Source: Leishmania martiniquensis (lineage: Eukaryota > Euglenozoa > Kinetoplastea > Trypanosomatida > Trypanosomatidae). Taken from it: a DNA stretch of 64,000 nt. Positions 52,234 to 62,877 of this stretch are shown piece by piece. Below the pieces are notes generated by a model that had not been told where the DNA came from, made no database searches, and saw nothing but the letters and a program-made list of their open reading frames with translations. The translations under genes and the position numbers were made by a program. Where the stretch lies: contig NC_090160.1 of assembly GCF_017916325.1 (NCBI RefSeq), forward strand, positions 135,001 through 199,000, read 5' to 3'. How positions within the stretch are numbered: the first letter of the stretch is position 1; every line of letters begins with the position of its first letter.

Positions 52234-54267
52234 TTCAATCGTGCATATTTTCTCTCTTCCCTCTTCCCTTTCAGCGGTGTTTCCCCTTCTTCTTTCTTCT
52301 TTCGTTGTTCCGCAGTATGTGCGTAATCATTTGTTTATATATATATATATTGTCCCGTTTTTTTCCCGCTCAGCTTCCCTCACTGGCTCGTACTCTCTCC
52401 AAGATCATACAGGAGGTGGGAGGGAGGGAGGGAGGGCATTCGTAAAGGGAATGCATGAAGGGAGCGACGGAAGAAAAAGAAAAACACACTTGCGGCACAA
52501 TAAGAACGCAAAGAGCCGGCCCTTTACCAGCATACATACATACGCACAGACACACACACAGAAAGAGAGAGGTGGGGGGGACAGAAGAAAAGGGAAGGCG
52601 CACACACGCACACACACACATCGGTGTACCTGGAGAAGCACACATGCGCACACGCCATCGACGAGAGAGGGGGGCCGGGGAGAGCAAGAAAAAGAAACAG
52701 TTGATGGTGGCATAATGGAACGCGAGCACCACACCGCCTTTTTCTCTCCACCCCCCTAAACTTTAACGTGTATGTGCGTGCATTCACTTCGCCTCCGTCT
52801 CGTCTCATCTCGTGGAATTATGGCGCTATTTGCCTCCTGCGATTCCTTTTGCTCTGTCGTGCCCCGTTTTTTTTAATTTTGCACTTCTCCGAGCCTCCAC
52901 ATTTTTCTGGTTGCGGATGCCGACAAACTTTGCACGCATTTCGTGTGATCGCTCGATCATGCGCGTGTCTCGGCCGGCGGGAGCAGAGGCGCGTGCGTAT
53001 GTGTGCGTGTGTACGCGTACGTGTGCCTTTATGTACGAGAGAATGCAATCGATGACAAAATGGTGGGGCAACGGCTTTTTTTCTGTGCCTGAGCCTTGAC
53101 CGCCTCTTCTCACCCTGGCCGCTCTCCCCGTGCGCCACGCCCATATGCTCTTGGTGCCCCTGTGTGCAGTGCAGCACATCGAGAACGATGTGACGCGAAC
53201 GTTCTTTTTTTTTTGCTTTTTGGCCTCCCTGTCTCTTCCGCTCTCTCTCTGCCGTTCCTTTTTGCATGCTACTTGGCCTACGGCGAGTGTTTCTTCCTTC
53301 TATGCCGCTCTTGCCTGAGTGGGCTTCGGTACGCGCAAGCACACACGCACACAAACACACACGAGCGTCCGTGCGGGGGTAGCGAGCAAGAAGAGAACGA
53401 TGTGAGACTCAACTCCGCCCCCCCCGCTCTCTCTCACCAGCTCCAGGCTACTTTTTCTACCTCTTCCCAACACTCCTCCGTCGGCGGCGCTCGCCTAGCG
53501 CGGGAAGTCGGAAGACGCAGAGTGAGAGAGGAACGTCGCTGAGTGGCAGGAGGGTTGAGGTCATGGGGCCGGCACTCATCAAAGCCTATAAAATATAAAA
53601 AACAGAAAAAAGTGGGAAACAACGGACTAAGAGAGAAAAAGGGGGGAAGAGGGGAAACGCTTCGCATTCATTGGGACGGCATCAGGGCACGTGGCAGGCA
53701 CATGCAGACGCATGCACGCGTGCTCCCTTCCAGAGTCAGAAAGCCTGAGAGAGATGGGAGGGAGGGAGAGGGGGAAACAAAGAAGACGATATCATTCAGG
53801 ATACCACACATCAGAAGTACGACAACAACAAGATGGGAAGAGAGAGAGAGATGGACAGAGAAGAAAAGGTCCGTCATGAAAAGCAAACAAGGTGACACGA
53901 AACATATAGAGACAAGCGAAACAAAAAAAAGAGGAAGAGAAACGGAGCGAAAAAAATCACTGCCAAACGGACGTATGCACCCCCCCCTCCCTCCCCTCTC
54001 CATACACACACGCACCCCCACCAAGACACACACAAACACAAAGCGCTGCCAAACATACCGGCGTGGCAGTCGCCTTCGACCCCGCGTGGGGGGAGGGGGG
54101 AAGAGAAAGGCGGGAAGGAGGGGAGGTCAAAACCCACGCACGCGCAAGCTCGGGCGCACACCTACACACGCATCGACCAAGGTCGAGAGAAAGAGGAAGA
54201 GAGGAAGAAACGGAGACGGATTTAAGCCTTAATGTTTTCCCTTTCCTTTTTTCTTCTCAAGTTATCG

Positions 54268-54336
54268 CACACACAGACAGACAGACAGACACACACACAC
54301 ACACAGGGGAGAGAGGGAGAGAGGGAGAGAGAGAAC
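54268..54336. repeat. Compound (CA)n-(CAGA)n-(CA)n-(GGGAGA)n tract
   Basis: Contiguous simple-sequence arrays: CA, then repeated CAGA, then CA again, then several GAGAGGGA-type units. It lies in the middle of the SCD6 3' region and is pyrimidine/GT-rich in the transcript. Confidence 0.8.
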
Positions 54337-57300
54337 TACACCGAAAAGCCATACGAAAAAAAACAAAAACGAAAAAAGAAAGGCAAAAAGGGAGGAGGAG
54401 AAAAGCCGAGACGAAGAGAGACGGATGAGGTCTCGCTGATCGCTACCTGTGCACAGAGACACAAACACACGCTGACACAGACAGGCATACGGAGAGAAGG
54501 GCAGAGCCGCAGAACAAACTAAACCATACGGGACGAAAAACAAAAACTCACAGCTAAAAAAAGAGACCACACACGCAACAAAAAAAAACGCGACAGAGAG
54601 AGATGGAGGCATTTGGAAGACACCCATCGGCGTTGACGTGTGTGCAGATGCGCCTTCAAAACCGGGGGAAGGAAGAGGAAGCAAGCAAGGTGAAAAAAAA
54701 AAACATAAACCCACGCACATGGCATGCATACTACTCATCGTGCACGTGCGTGTTTGTATGAGAGAGGCATCGAGTCGAAAATAAATAAGAAATGAAGAGA
54801 CTGGCAGCGATGAATGAGTAACATCCGAGCTTCCCCCTTTTTTATTCTTTCCTGGGCATCTCCGGGAAACATGCGTGAGGAATGACGATACGTTTGTATG
54901 CGTGTAAAGTGTGTGCATGTGTGCGTGTGCTTGAGAAGTTTTGGCGGATACATAGGGTAAGATAGCGGTGACATTAGACACACACGCACACATTGCAGGC
55001 CGCCATACACTTCGCCTCTTCAGATACTTTGGCAGACACATAAAGTTTAAAAAAAAGAGATCGAAACTCACATAAAGTCTCCCACAGATCGCTTCCATCT
55101 TTTTTTCCGCTTTTAGTGTGCGTTTGTTTGTTTGTTTAATCGCCCGTGCCGCCTTCTCATCTTCTCTTCGTATCTTTGCTTTTGGTCTCGCCTTTCGCTT
55201 TCTTTTGTTTTTCCACGTGCGGGGGAAAAAACGAAACGAAACGAGCGCCAAACCCCACACAGGTGTTAGCGCGCGCCTGCGCGTGAACAGGAGCGACGGG
55301 GCGGATGCAGGGGCGCCAACGCAGTCACTTGTCCAGCTCACGCCCGCATTCGCAGAGTAGCATGAGAGAGTCCCCGAAGGGCTCGCCCGTACCCCCCCTC
55401 CATAGCAGTACCCTTCAGTTGCGACCGTCATACCACCCCCTGCTACCCGCTCTTTGATTCATTTCTGTTCTCTTCTCCCTTTTTTCAGGGTCCGCAACAG
55501 GGCAGCGGAGAGGGCGTGCTAAAAGAGGCAAGCAGCTACCCAACGCCATGCAGACACGCACTAGGGCACAGGCACGCATTAGCACACGCATGTAGAGCAC
55601 TTACCCTCCGCAGCTACGCCACACGCGTATGCGGCTACATGCCGAAGCGCAGCAGACGCATGCAGGCCCCTCCAGTCACGCAGAGCCCCGCCTCCTCCTG
55701 CGCACCCGCACACACGCGCTCAAAGAAGAGTCAAGCAAACACGTACGCACACCTCAGCACCTTTCGTTTGATTACCCATGTACACGCACGCGCTGCCTGC
55801 CCCTTCAGCTACGCCCGCATGCGATTGCTCAATGCGCTCCGGTCTCCTCTTTCGCTTTTCTAATCTGGCACAGGGCGTAGCGATCTTCTTTTTTTTTGGT
55901 GGGGCGCCTGAGAACGGCGAGAGGTGAGCAGGCAGGTGGAGGAGTGGCTGTGGTGGAAATGGCGAAAGCGAAGTGATGAGTGGTGCAGGGATAGCAGTGT
56001 ACACACGAAAGAGAAAGAAAGCGGCGTACATTGTGAGGGAGCAGAAAGAAAAAAGAGAAGACAGTCCCGGCAGACGTCGACGGCACACCATCGCGTGCTC
56101 TTCCAGTCACGACACAGAGAGCGGCACACGCAAACAGGCACACAACTGCTTGTGGCTCCTCGCCCGTCGGCCATACTTTCATTGCCGCTTTGAAACGCTC
56201 TCCCCCGCCCTCTTTTTTTCCTCTGCGCGCTTCTTTTGCCCTGCGCTCTTCTCCCACGATTCCGACCTCCCTCATTCTCCTACCGCACACACACACACTC
56301 CTCTATCTCTTTTTTCTTCTTCTGCTGGCAGGCGAAAAAAGGGCGACCGCTTCTTCTCTTGACAGCAGCTCACCTGCATAACGCCCTCGGCGTTCCTCTC
56401 TTTGTTCTCCCACTTCTCTCTTTTTTTATTGATGCGCCCCGCTCGAGTCGACCCCAAGGCATGTGTGAAGAAAAGCACACGTGTATAAGCACGGTGTCAC
56501 GTGCCTGCTGCTGTTGTGTGTGGGTGTGAAGACGCGTGTGTAGAGAAGCGGACAGATAATTGGCACGCGCACGCGGACACAAACGTGCACATAGAGAGAG
56601 TGAGGTGTGACACAAAAACGCAGCGAAGGGGAGAAAAAGGAAAAGCGCGCGCGGCCGCAGTGTCCCACGACGAGGCGTAATGGAAGAAGAAACGAAGCGC
56701 GCAAATAAAAAAAAGAGAAGGCGTTTAGCAAAGTGAGCAACAAAAAAAAAAACGAAAAAAGCGGAGAGGGTAAAGGCCCTTTCCTCTTCACCTCTCTTCT
56801 CTCCTCACCTCTTCTCTTGTTGTTTCTGCAAGCGGTACAAGGCACGAGAAAGAGAGAGAAGAGGAGAAAAAAAAACTGCGCGAGTTGGGCCGCACACACA
56901 CCCATCAAGAGAGGGAGGGAAAAGCAAAACAGCACGCAGGCACGCGCTCCAACAGACACACGCACATACACAAACACAGACACAGACATACAGTCACACA
57001 CACACACGCACATCGAGAGAGAGGGAGACAAGGATGACAGAAAGAGAAAATGCCTGTGACGATGGTGGAAGTGATGATGCCGGTGGCTGTGGTGTTGCGA
57101 TACGAAAGAAGAGTCGGAAAAAAATCCTTTCGAACCAAAATGAAGACCAGGAAGAACACATAAAAGGAAAGAAAAACACCACGCACACACACGCACAGGT
57201 TTGTGCCGAAAGGACAATCAAAGAGGCGGAAGAATGCAGAGGAGGAGAAGAGGGGAGGCACCAGCATGCGCGACAACGAGGAGAGAGGGAACATCGTGTG

Positions 57301-58586
57301 ATACGAGAGAAAGGGAGAAAGACCGTGCGGACCTAGAAGAAGGAGGCCGAGGAAAGAGAGCTCTCAATGGCAGTACGGCGGTACAGGCAGCGTCGGGCGA
57401 ACGGAAGGTGCGACTTTGGGCGGTGGTGCTGGGCAATGCAGCTGTCCTTTGCTTGCCACTCTGCCTCTCTCGTTGATTTCACGCCTGGGCCTCGTACCAA
57501 GGTGGAGGCGGTGTAGCGTACGCACTCAGGTGGAGAGCGCAGTCACCTGCGCACACACCAACGCACCAGCAGACACACGACGGATGCGAAGAGGAAGCGC
57601 GACACAATGGGAACAGCCTCCGTGAAAGTCCATCGGAGGGGAAAGGGGTGGGGGAGCCGCTTTATATCCGGGGAGAGAAAAAAGAAGGAAACAGGAAACG
57701 AGACAAAAAAGAAAACGTGAAACATAAGAAGTTCTCGCGGCTCCTCCGCTGTATGTTGCCTGATGTGTTTCTATGCGTGTGTGCAAGCGTCCTTCCATGT
57801 GCGTACATGCTCCTCCACTCAGCGTTCGTTCGTGGGAGTAGCAGTGAGGCATGCACGTAGAGGCTTGCGTACATCTTTGCAGAGGAACACATACACATAT
57901 GTCGCAGTCAACGTTGACATAATCCTTCTTTCGCCGGGGGGCAGCATCGCATGGGCGCTACGAGAGAGTCCCCGATAGAGCTAAAGAGATCGAGAGAGCT
58001 GCAGTGCACCCGGTGCAAGGGGGGGAAGGGGGCCGGACGAGATGTGAGGCCGACGCTGAGGAAGAGGAAAGCGCGCACACGGGCAAAAAAGGATCAAGGA
58101 CCACCAGAGTGGGGAGATGGGGCTGACGTGCGCCACTCTTTTCCCTCCTGCCCCTCGCCCTCGCCTCCTCACGGCAGCACACGTCCTCCTGATTGTTGCA
58201 TCTCGCGCAGATAGCCCGAAGCTAGGTCCTCTTCGTCGGTAGAAGGGGTAGCGCGCGAATGCAAGGTAGGGAGGCTTCGCTCTCGCTCTCCTTTTCCCGA
58301 GTGCCCCTCCCCCTGTCGCCGCTCTTTTTGCAATGTGGCGACCTTCACGAGTTCGAGGAGGATGTGGCGGTCAGAGGGGGGGACAGCTGGCCCCCGCCAT
58401 ACGACAGATGTTTTTCCCTTTTGTTACGTGTCGTGTCGTAGGCGCACCCGCGTTATGCCATACGCGGAGAGGTCAGAGCGGGGAGGAGAGGTGAAGAGAG
58501 GAGGAGGAGCCGGAGTGGGCGCCCTTGACGACACCACCCTCGCACTTCCCCCCCTCAGCCTCGCTCCCCCGTTTTCCTCGGCGTGC

Positions 58587-59465
58587 TTAACGCTGCTGGT
58601 AGCGTCCGCGACCGCCGCGTCCACGACGGAATCCGCGCATGCTGCTCACCATCTCCGAGCCGAAGGTCTCCGTGTCTGCCTTGCGCATCTCGGCGCGATT
58701 CATGCTGTTCTTCTCCTTCTGATCGCATGAGATGTTGTCAAAGAAGTTACTCTTGTTGTACGCCTTCGCGTGCGACTTCGCGTCCTCCTTCGCCTTCTCG
58801 AACTCGCTCTTCTTCTTCTCAAACTCCTCACGGCACTTGGTGAAATCGAAATCGCCCTCGAACTTCTCCGTCGCCCCAACCTCGGCGGGCTTGAAGTCCT
58901 GTCCAGTGTGGTAGTCGCGGTGGTTGCGGCGGTAGTTTCCAGAGCCGCCGCGACCGCCGTAGCCACCACGGTTATTGCGGTTGTTATTGCCGCCGCCGCC
59001 GCCGTTACTGTTGTTGTAGCGGCCAGCGCTGAAGCCACCACGGCGCGCGCCACCCCCGCCGCGGCTGTACGAGGTAGCCTCGTCGTAGAAGGAGCGGCTT
59101 GCGCGAGCGGCAGCGCTGCTCGCCCCGCCCGACGGTGCAGGAGGCGCGGCTGTGGCACGTCCTCCACGACTGCGAGAGGGGGCATGCACCTCCACAATGG
59201 CAGGGTCGCGCGCCTGCGGAGAGCGCTTATCGCGGTAAACCGTTAGGTCCTTGATATCAGATCCGCGGAACACAATGAACTCGAACAATTGCTCTGTCGG
59301 CGGCACCTCATCTACGCCGCCGCCCTTGCGGCCCTCAGTGCCGTAAATGCGAACATTGGATAAGCTTACGGTGTTCTCATCGGTGTTGATAGCGTGCAGC
59401 TGCCCCTCATAGCGAATCTCACTCTTGCTGATGAGGTTGATCATATCGCCTAAGGAATTGTGCAT
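58587..59465 (-). CDS. SCD6: SCD6, LSm14/RAP55-family mRNP protein
   Basis: SCD6/RAP55 proteins bind mRNA and the decapping/DHH1 machinery, repress translation and organise P-bodies in the cytoplasm. The 292-residue product has all family parts in order: an N-terminal LSm domain at about 1-78 (KSEIRYEGQL, TVSLSNVRIYGTEGR, FEFIVFRGSDIKDLTV), a Ser/Ala/Gly linker with RGG and Asn/Gly-rich repeats (about 100-185), an FDF motif (KFEGDFDF, FDF at 206-208) followed by a charged helix (EEFEKKKSEFEKAKED), an FFD-type box near 236-249 (NKSNFFDNISCD), a TFG-like box near 256-270 (NRAEMRKADTETFG), and a C-terminal RGRGGRGR tail. The ATG at 59463-59465 directly precedes the LSm domain and lies about 22 nt after a strong splice signal. 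Its 3' spacer is 7.5 kb, exceptional outside the RNA-binding genes of this window. Confidence 0.94.
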   Translation of the reverse strand: MHNSLGDMINLISKSEIRYEGQLHAINTDENTVSLSNVRIYGTEGRKGGGVDEVPPTEQLFEFIVFRGSDIKDLTVYRDKRSPQARDPAIVEVHAPSRSRGGRATAAPPAPSGGASSAAARASRSFYDEATSYSRGGGGARRGGFSAGRYNNSNGGGGGNNNRNNRGGYGGRGGSGNYRRNHRDYHTGQDFKPAEVGATEKFEGDFDFTKCREEFEKKKSEFEKAKEDAKSHAKAYNKSNFFDNISCDQKEKNSMNRAEMRKADTETFGSEMVSSMRGFRRGRGGRGRYQQR

Positions 59466-60828
59466 TTTGTTGGACGTTGCTGTATTGCTGCGTTGGCGAA
59501 AAACAAGAAAAAAGAAAAAGAGAGAGAGTGGCTGATTGATGTGAGATGATAGCCAACGTATGAGTGTTCCTACAAGCTGTGATGATGATCCCCTCGCATA
59601 TTAGGTGGGATGGGTGTGTACGTGTGCTTCTGTGCTAAATTCAAAAGGGGAGGGAGGGGGCGACAGAAGGAATGGTGGCGGGGTACACAGCGGGGAGGGG
59701 GAGTAGAGGGGAGGGGGGAATGAAAGGGGGCAGATGAACACAAGAGGTGGGGAGAGCGGCTTCGTGTGTGAGGTGAGCGGAAAACGAAACTCAGTGTTCA
59801 GTGATAGAAACAGTGTTGATAAGAATAGGTGAGAGTGAAAAAGCTGAGGTAGACGTATGGGCGGTGGTGCCAGCGCCATCGCGCGTCAACGGAGATGCGT
59901 GGGTGAGCAGGCAGTATGAGATGAGGGCAAGAGAAGGGGAAACATGCCAGAGCAGAGGAAAAGAAAGGTCCAAAGAGAGGGGGTTGAAGAGAATGCCATA
60001 GGCACGGTAGCCAGAGGAGGGGCACGCCGAGGCACGTACACGCACGCTCACACACATCTGGCGTGTGCGCATACTTGATCGATACAGACGAGGGAAGAGG
60101 GGGGCGAGCAGCTTCGTGAGAGGTCAGATGGACCAGAGAGAGAGGGGCAAAATAAGAAAAGTGATTATACGCACAGTCTGCAGGTTGCGTCACTGTCACT
60201 GCCTTCTCTCTCTCTGATCGCTGTTGTTGCTGGGTTGGGTTCCGTCAGTCTGATAACCTTCGGGTATGAAGAAGGACATGCAGGATAATCGTCGCACTCA
60301 TACCAATGCTCACTCGCACACACACACAGCGTCCACTTCCCTTCGAACAGCAGCGCTGGTCATCACTGCATCGTTGGGCTGTGCCACGCGCACACAGATG
60401 CAGACAAATGCATACGTTCCTCAGGGCCGTTGGAGTGATCAGCACCAACTGCAAAGTACCCCCGTCGACCTTGAGAAGTCGCCTGCAGACGTGTCGTAAA
60501 CCACCCAAGGCTCCTCCAAGAGCGTCGTCAGCGGGGACGGTTGACAGGAAAGGGGCGGGTGTCGTTGAGGTGTCGGGGGGGCTTCATAATGTACATATAG
60601 GGGGAGCATCGAGTGCTTGGAGAAAGGGAGAAGAACACGTCATGAAGAGCGCTGCCAAGAGCGAAACCGAGCAGCGGTCCTGCCCAAAGGAGGGTGGATC
60701 TCTGGGTCGCGTGGCGTACGCGGCTTCCGAGAGGAAGGGATGGCACAGCCCCCCCGCCCGCTACAAACGGCAACAGCTGGAGGGGGCAAGAAACAAGAAA
60801 GGGAAAAAACAAAGAGTACCTTCACCGC
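59466..60828. other. Spacer between the 682-residue gene and SCD6
   Basis: 1.4 kb with no supported gene. Dense G runs on the + strand at about 59645-59735 (several runs of four to six G) could form quadruplexes and give C-rich tracts in the transcript. A (CA)n tract lies at about 60316-60330. The remainder is UTR-like. Confidence 0.6.
59488..59528 (-). promoter_or_regulatory. Putative trans-splice acceptor for SCD6
   Basis: On the transcribed strand a long T/C tract (complement of about 59498-59528) is followed by CAACGCAG and AATACAG-like AG choices; the AG at 59488-59489 leaves a leader of about 22 nt. A second AG lies a few bases nearer the tract. Confidence 0.55.
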
Positions 60829-62877
60829 TTAAGAGGACATAGCGCCGCCGTGAGGAACCACTGCGGCGCGAGCAGCCTGTAAGATCGCCATGCAGTCTGA
60901 CTCCGACAACTCCTGGAAGAGGAGTAGTTGAAACACCGAGTCGCCAAGCACCGCCTGAACGCCCTTCGTTACCCGCAGCCACACCTCGCCAGAGGTTTCG
61001 GAGTCACCGCCGGCACCTTTGAACGCCCCGAACGCGGAGGCACCACAGAGATCCATGTGCTGGCGCTGCATCTCCGCCGCGGCGCGAACGATGAACTGGA
61101 GTGCGTGGCAGCAGTCGACCACGGCGGCCGTGTCACTGTGCACCGTCAAGCGCAGATGTTTGAGAAGGGTTAAATGCCCACTGCGCTGCGACACGAGACG
61201 CAGCAACAACTGGCGCCTCTGAACCGTCATGTGGCACGAGATGAGCAGCAGCACCGCCGTGCGACCACACGAGAGCTGCCGGCGCTGACGCTGCTGGCGT
61301 TCCCGCTGCCCGCCGGCATCCTCCTGATCCTCCTGGATCATGTACTCATCGTCATCGACCGCGTCCAGACAGCGTGTCAAGATGTCCTGCGTGAGTTGCA
61401 AGTTCTTCGCCGCCAGGCTTAGCAGCTCGTTGCCCTCAACTTGAAGCGCCGCATGCTGGTCGGCGAGGGCGAGCTGGAAGAGGGTATCGAGATACTCGCT
61501 GCGACTGAGGGGACGCAGGAGAGGGTCGCATGCCAAGGAGTTGTCAGACAAGGCACCAGCTGTCCTCCCTCCAAAGCGGTGCGTATTCACCGCGCAGTCC
61601 ATGCCCACAATTGGCACATAGTCTACGTCTGGCTCCAGATCCCCATCTACGCGACCGCCGAGGTAAAACTGAGTGTAATGGTGCTGTTCCTTCTGCAGCT
61701 GTAGCGCGCGGATGGCGCGAGCGGTATGCAGTACCACAACCTCAGCAACGTGCCGCGGTCCAGCTGATCCTCTTGCGCCGGAGGACGTCAAGTCTTGCGC
61801 CGGCCGCACTGCGTCCGCTAGCACGCGCAGCAGCCCCGTCTGAATTTCGCTCGCCATGCGCGGATGACCTTGGCCGAGCACAGCGAGCAGCTCCGTCAGC
61901 GGTGCGGCCACCGACGCATCCGTTTCACGTTGCAGCGTACGCAACACGTGCAACAGCCCCTCTTTGTCACCCACCATCTCGCGGTACACGCGACCTGCGT
62001 TCGCCACGTGCAAGAGTAAAAGCGTTATGGCACGCCGCTCCTGCACGAACAAAGCCGGCACGGAGAAAGCGACGGCAGAAGCACTTGCCAATGGCGACGG
62101 TGACGTCAACGACATCGCCGGCGTAGGCGCCGTTACCACCAAGCAGTGGGTAAGCGTGGCAGCTCCGCCACCTTCCACAAACTGGAGGAGAAAGCGCGAA
62201 CCACGCAGAAAGAGCGTGATTGCCTCCACCTGCGCCAGCAGCTCCGACGAGGGCGAAGCCGCTGAAGACACACAGCATGCCCCTGCCGGGGATGAGCCAT
62301 CGGCAGCAGCGCTTCTGCTAGAGGCTGGCCCCGTCACCGACGGTGGGGAAAGAGAGGCGGCTCCGCACTTCACAGCAGTCTTCCCCGGGGCGCTAATGGA
62401 AGCAGCACTTGCTAGGGCCGTAGCACCTTTAGCAGCCGCGGCCGCCACCAACGACACGCTGTCCGACACCCACGCACTGTAGCGCAGCTTCCACCAAGAC
62501 GTGATGCGGGTCAGTAGCAGGGGCGCAGCGTCGCCGAGGTCCTCCTCCAAGGCGTTGCTGTTACTCACTTTGTGCAACGCCTTCAGCGACTCTAGCATGC
62601 ACACTCGCCGTAAAGTGCATGCGCTGTCCCACACGCTGAGCCATGCGGCCGCCCGACGGCCGCGCAGCTGGGACGCCATAGCTATCGCGCTCCAATTAGC
62701 GCGTAGTCCTTGCCGTGGTCGCTGCTTCGCCGCCGCCGCACCCGTCACCGCCGGGCGTGCCGTGGCAGGTTTTCCCTGGTAGGACGACGAGGAAGCGGCG
62801 GTTTCGGATATCGATTGTGGCGCCCTTCCGCGTGGGCTAGACTCTCTGCCGGCGTTCGCGGCTTGCGTACCAGTCAT
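60829..62877 (-). CDS. Unknown 682-residue helical-repeat-like protein
   Basis: Starts at the ATG at 62875-62877. Residues 1-60 are Ser/Ala/Gln-rich and probably disordered. The rest is rich in Leu/Ala helices with spacing suggestive of an armadillo-like or other alpha-solenoid fold (for example ITLLLLHVANAGRVYREMVG, then a helix LLHVLRTLQR and another TELLAVLGQG around 285-345). A conserved-looking aromatic segment, DYVPIVGMDCAVNTHRFGG, lies near 425-445. A Gln/Arg-rich acidic-basic linker near 525-545 interrupts the solenoid. The C-terminal 130 residues resume Leu-rich helices. No signal peptide or membrane segment is visible. Repeat-fold proteins of this type often act as scaffolds in the flagellum or in transport, but nothing here identifies the role. 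The next gene downstream in transcription order is SCD6. Confidence 0.75.
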   Translation of the reverse strand: MTGTQAANAGRESSPRGRAPQSISETAASSSSYQGKPATARPAVTGAAAAKQRPRQGLRANWSAIAMASQLRGRRAAAWLSVWDSACTLRRVCMLESLKALHKVSNSNALEEDLGDAAPLLLTRITSWWKLRYSAWVSDSVSLVAAAAAKGATALASAASISAPGKTAVKCGAASLSPPSVTGPASSRSAAADGSSPAGACCVSSAASPSSELLAQVEAITLFLRGSRFLLQFVEGGGAATLTHCLVVTAPTPAMSLTSPSPLASASAVAFSVPALFVQERRAITLLLLHVANAGRVYREMVGDKEGLLHVLRTLQRETDASVAAPLTELLAVLGQGHPRMASEIQTGLLRVLADAVRPAQDLTSSGARGSAGPRHVAEVVVLHTARAIRALQLQKEQHHYTQFYLGGRVDGDLEPDVDYVPIVGMDCAVNTHRFGGRTAGALSDNSLACDPLLRPLSRSEYLDTLFQLALADQHAALQVEGNELLSLAAKNLQLTQDILTRCLDAVDDDEYMIQEDQEDAGGQRERQQRQRRQLSCGRTAVLLLISCHMTVQRRQLLLRLVSQRSGHLTLLKHLRLTVHSDTAAVVDCCHALQFIVRAAAEMQRQHMDLCGASAFGAFKGAGGDSETSGEVWLRVTKGVQAVLGDSVFQLLLFQELSESDCMAILQAARAAVVPHGGAMSS

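Larger units (their letters stand above)
51134..58586. other. 7.5 kb spacer, 3' region of SCD6
   Basis: No gene supported across 7.5 kb. The left end is the leader of the ABC transporter; the rest should be mostly SCD6 3' UTR. Purine-rich and pyrimidine-rich blocks alternate (+ strand pyrimidine-rich at about 52065-52390, 55085-55215 and 56190-56430), with TG tracts (51286-51318, 52202-52233), a (TA)n run (52335-52351) and a compound CAGA/CA/GGGAGA tract (54268-54336). The longest frame (54262-55431 minus, 389 codons) is Phe/Ser/Cys/Leu-rich tract translation with no domain. An undetected small gene cannot be excluded. Confidence 0.55.

Noticed and set aside
54262..55431. 389-codon minus-strand frame in the SCD6 3' region
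   Set aside because: The longest frame in a spacer, but it is Phe/Ser/Leu/Cys-rich tract translation with a non-coding composition and no recognisable domain.
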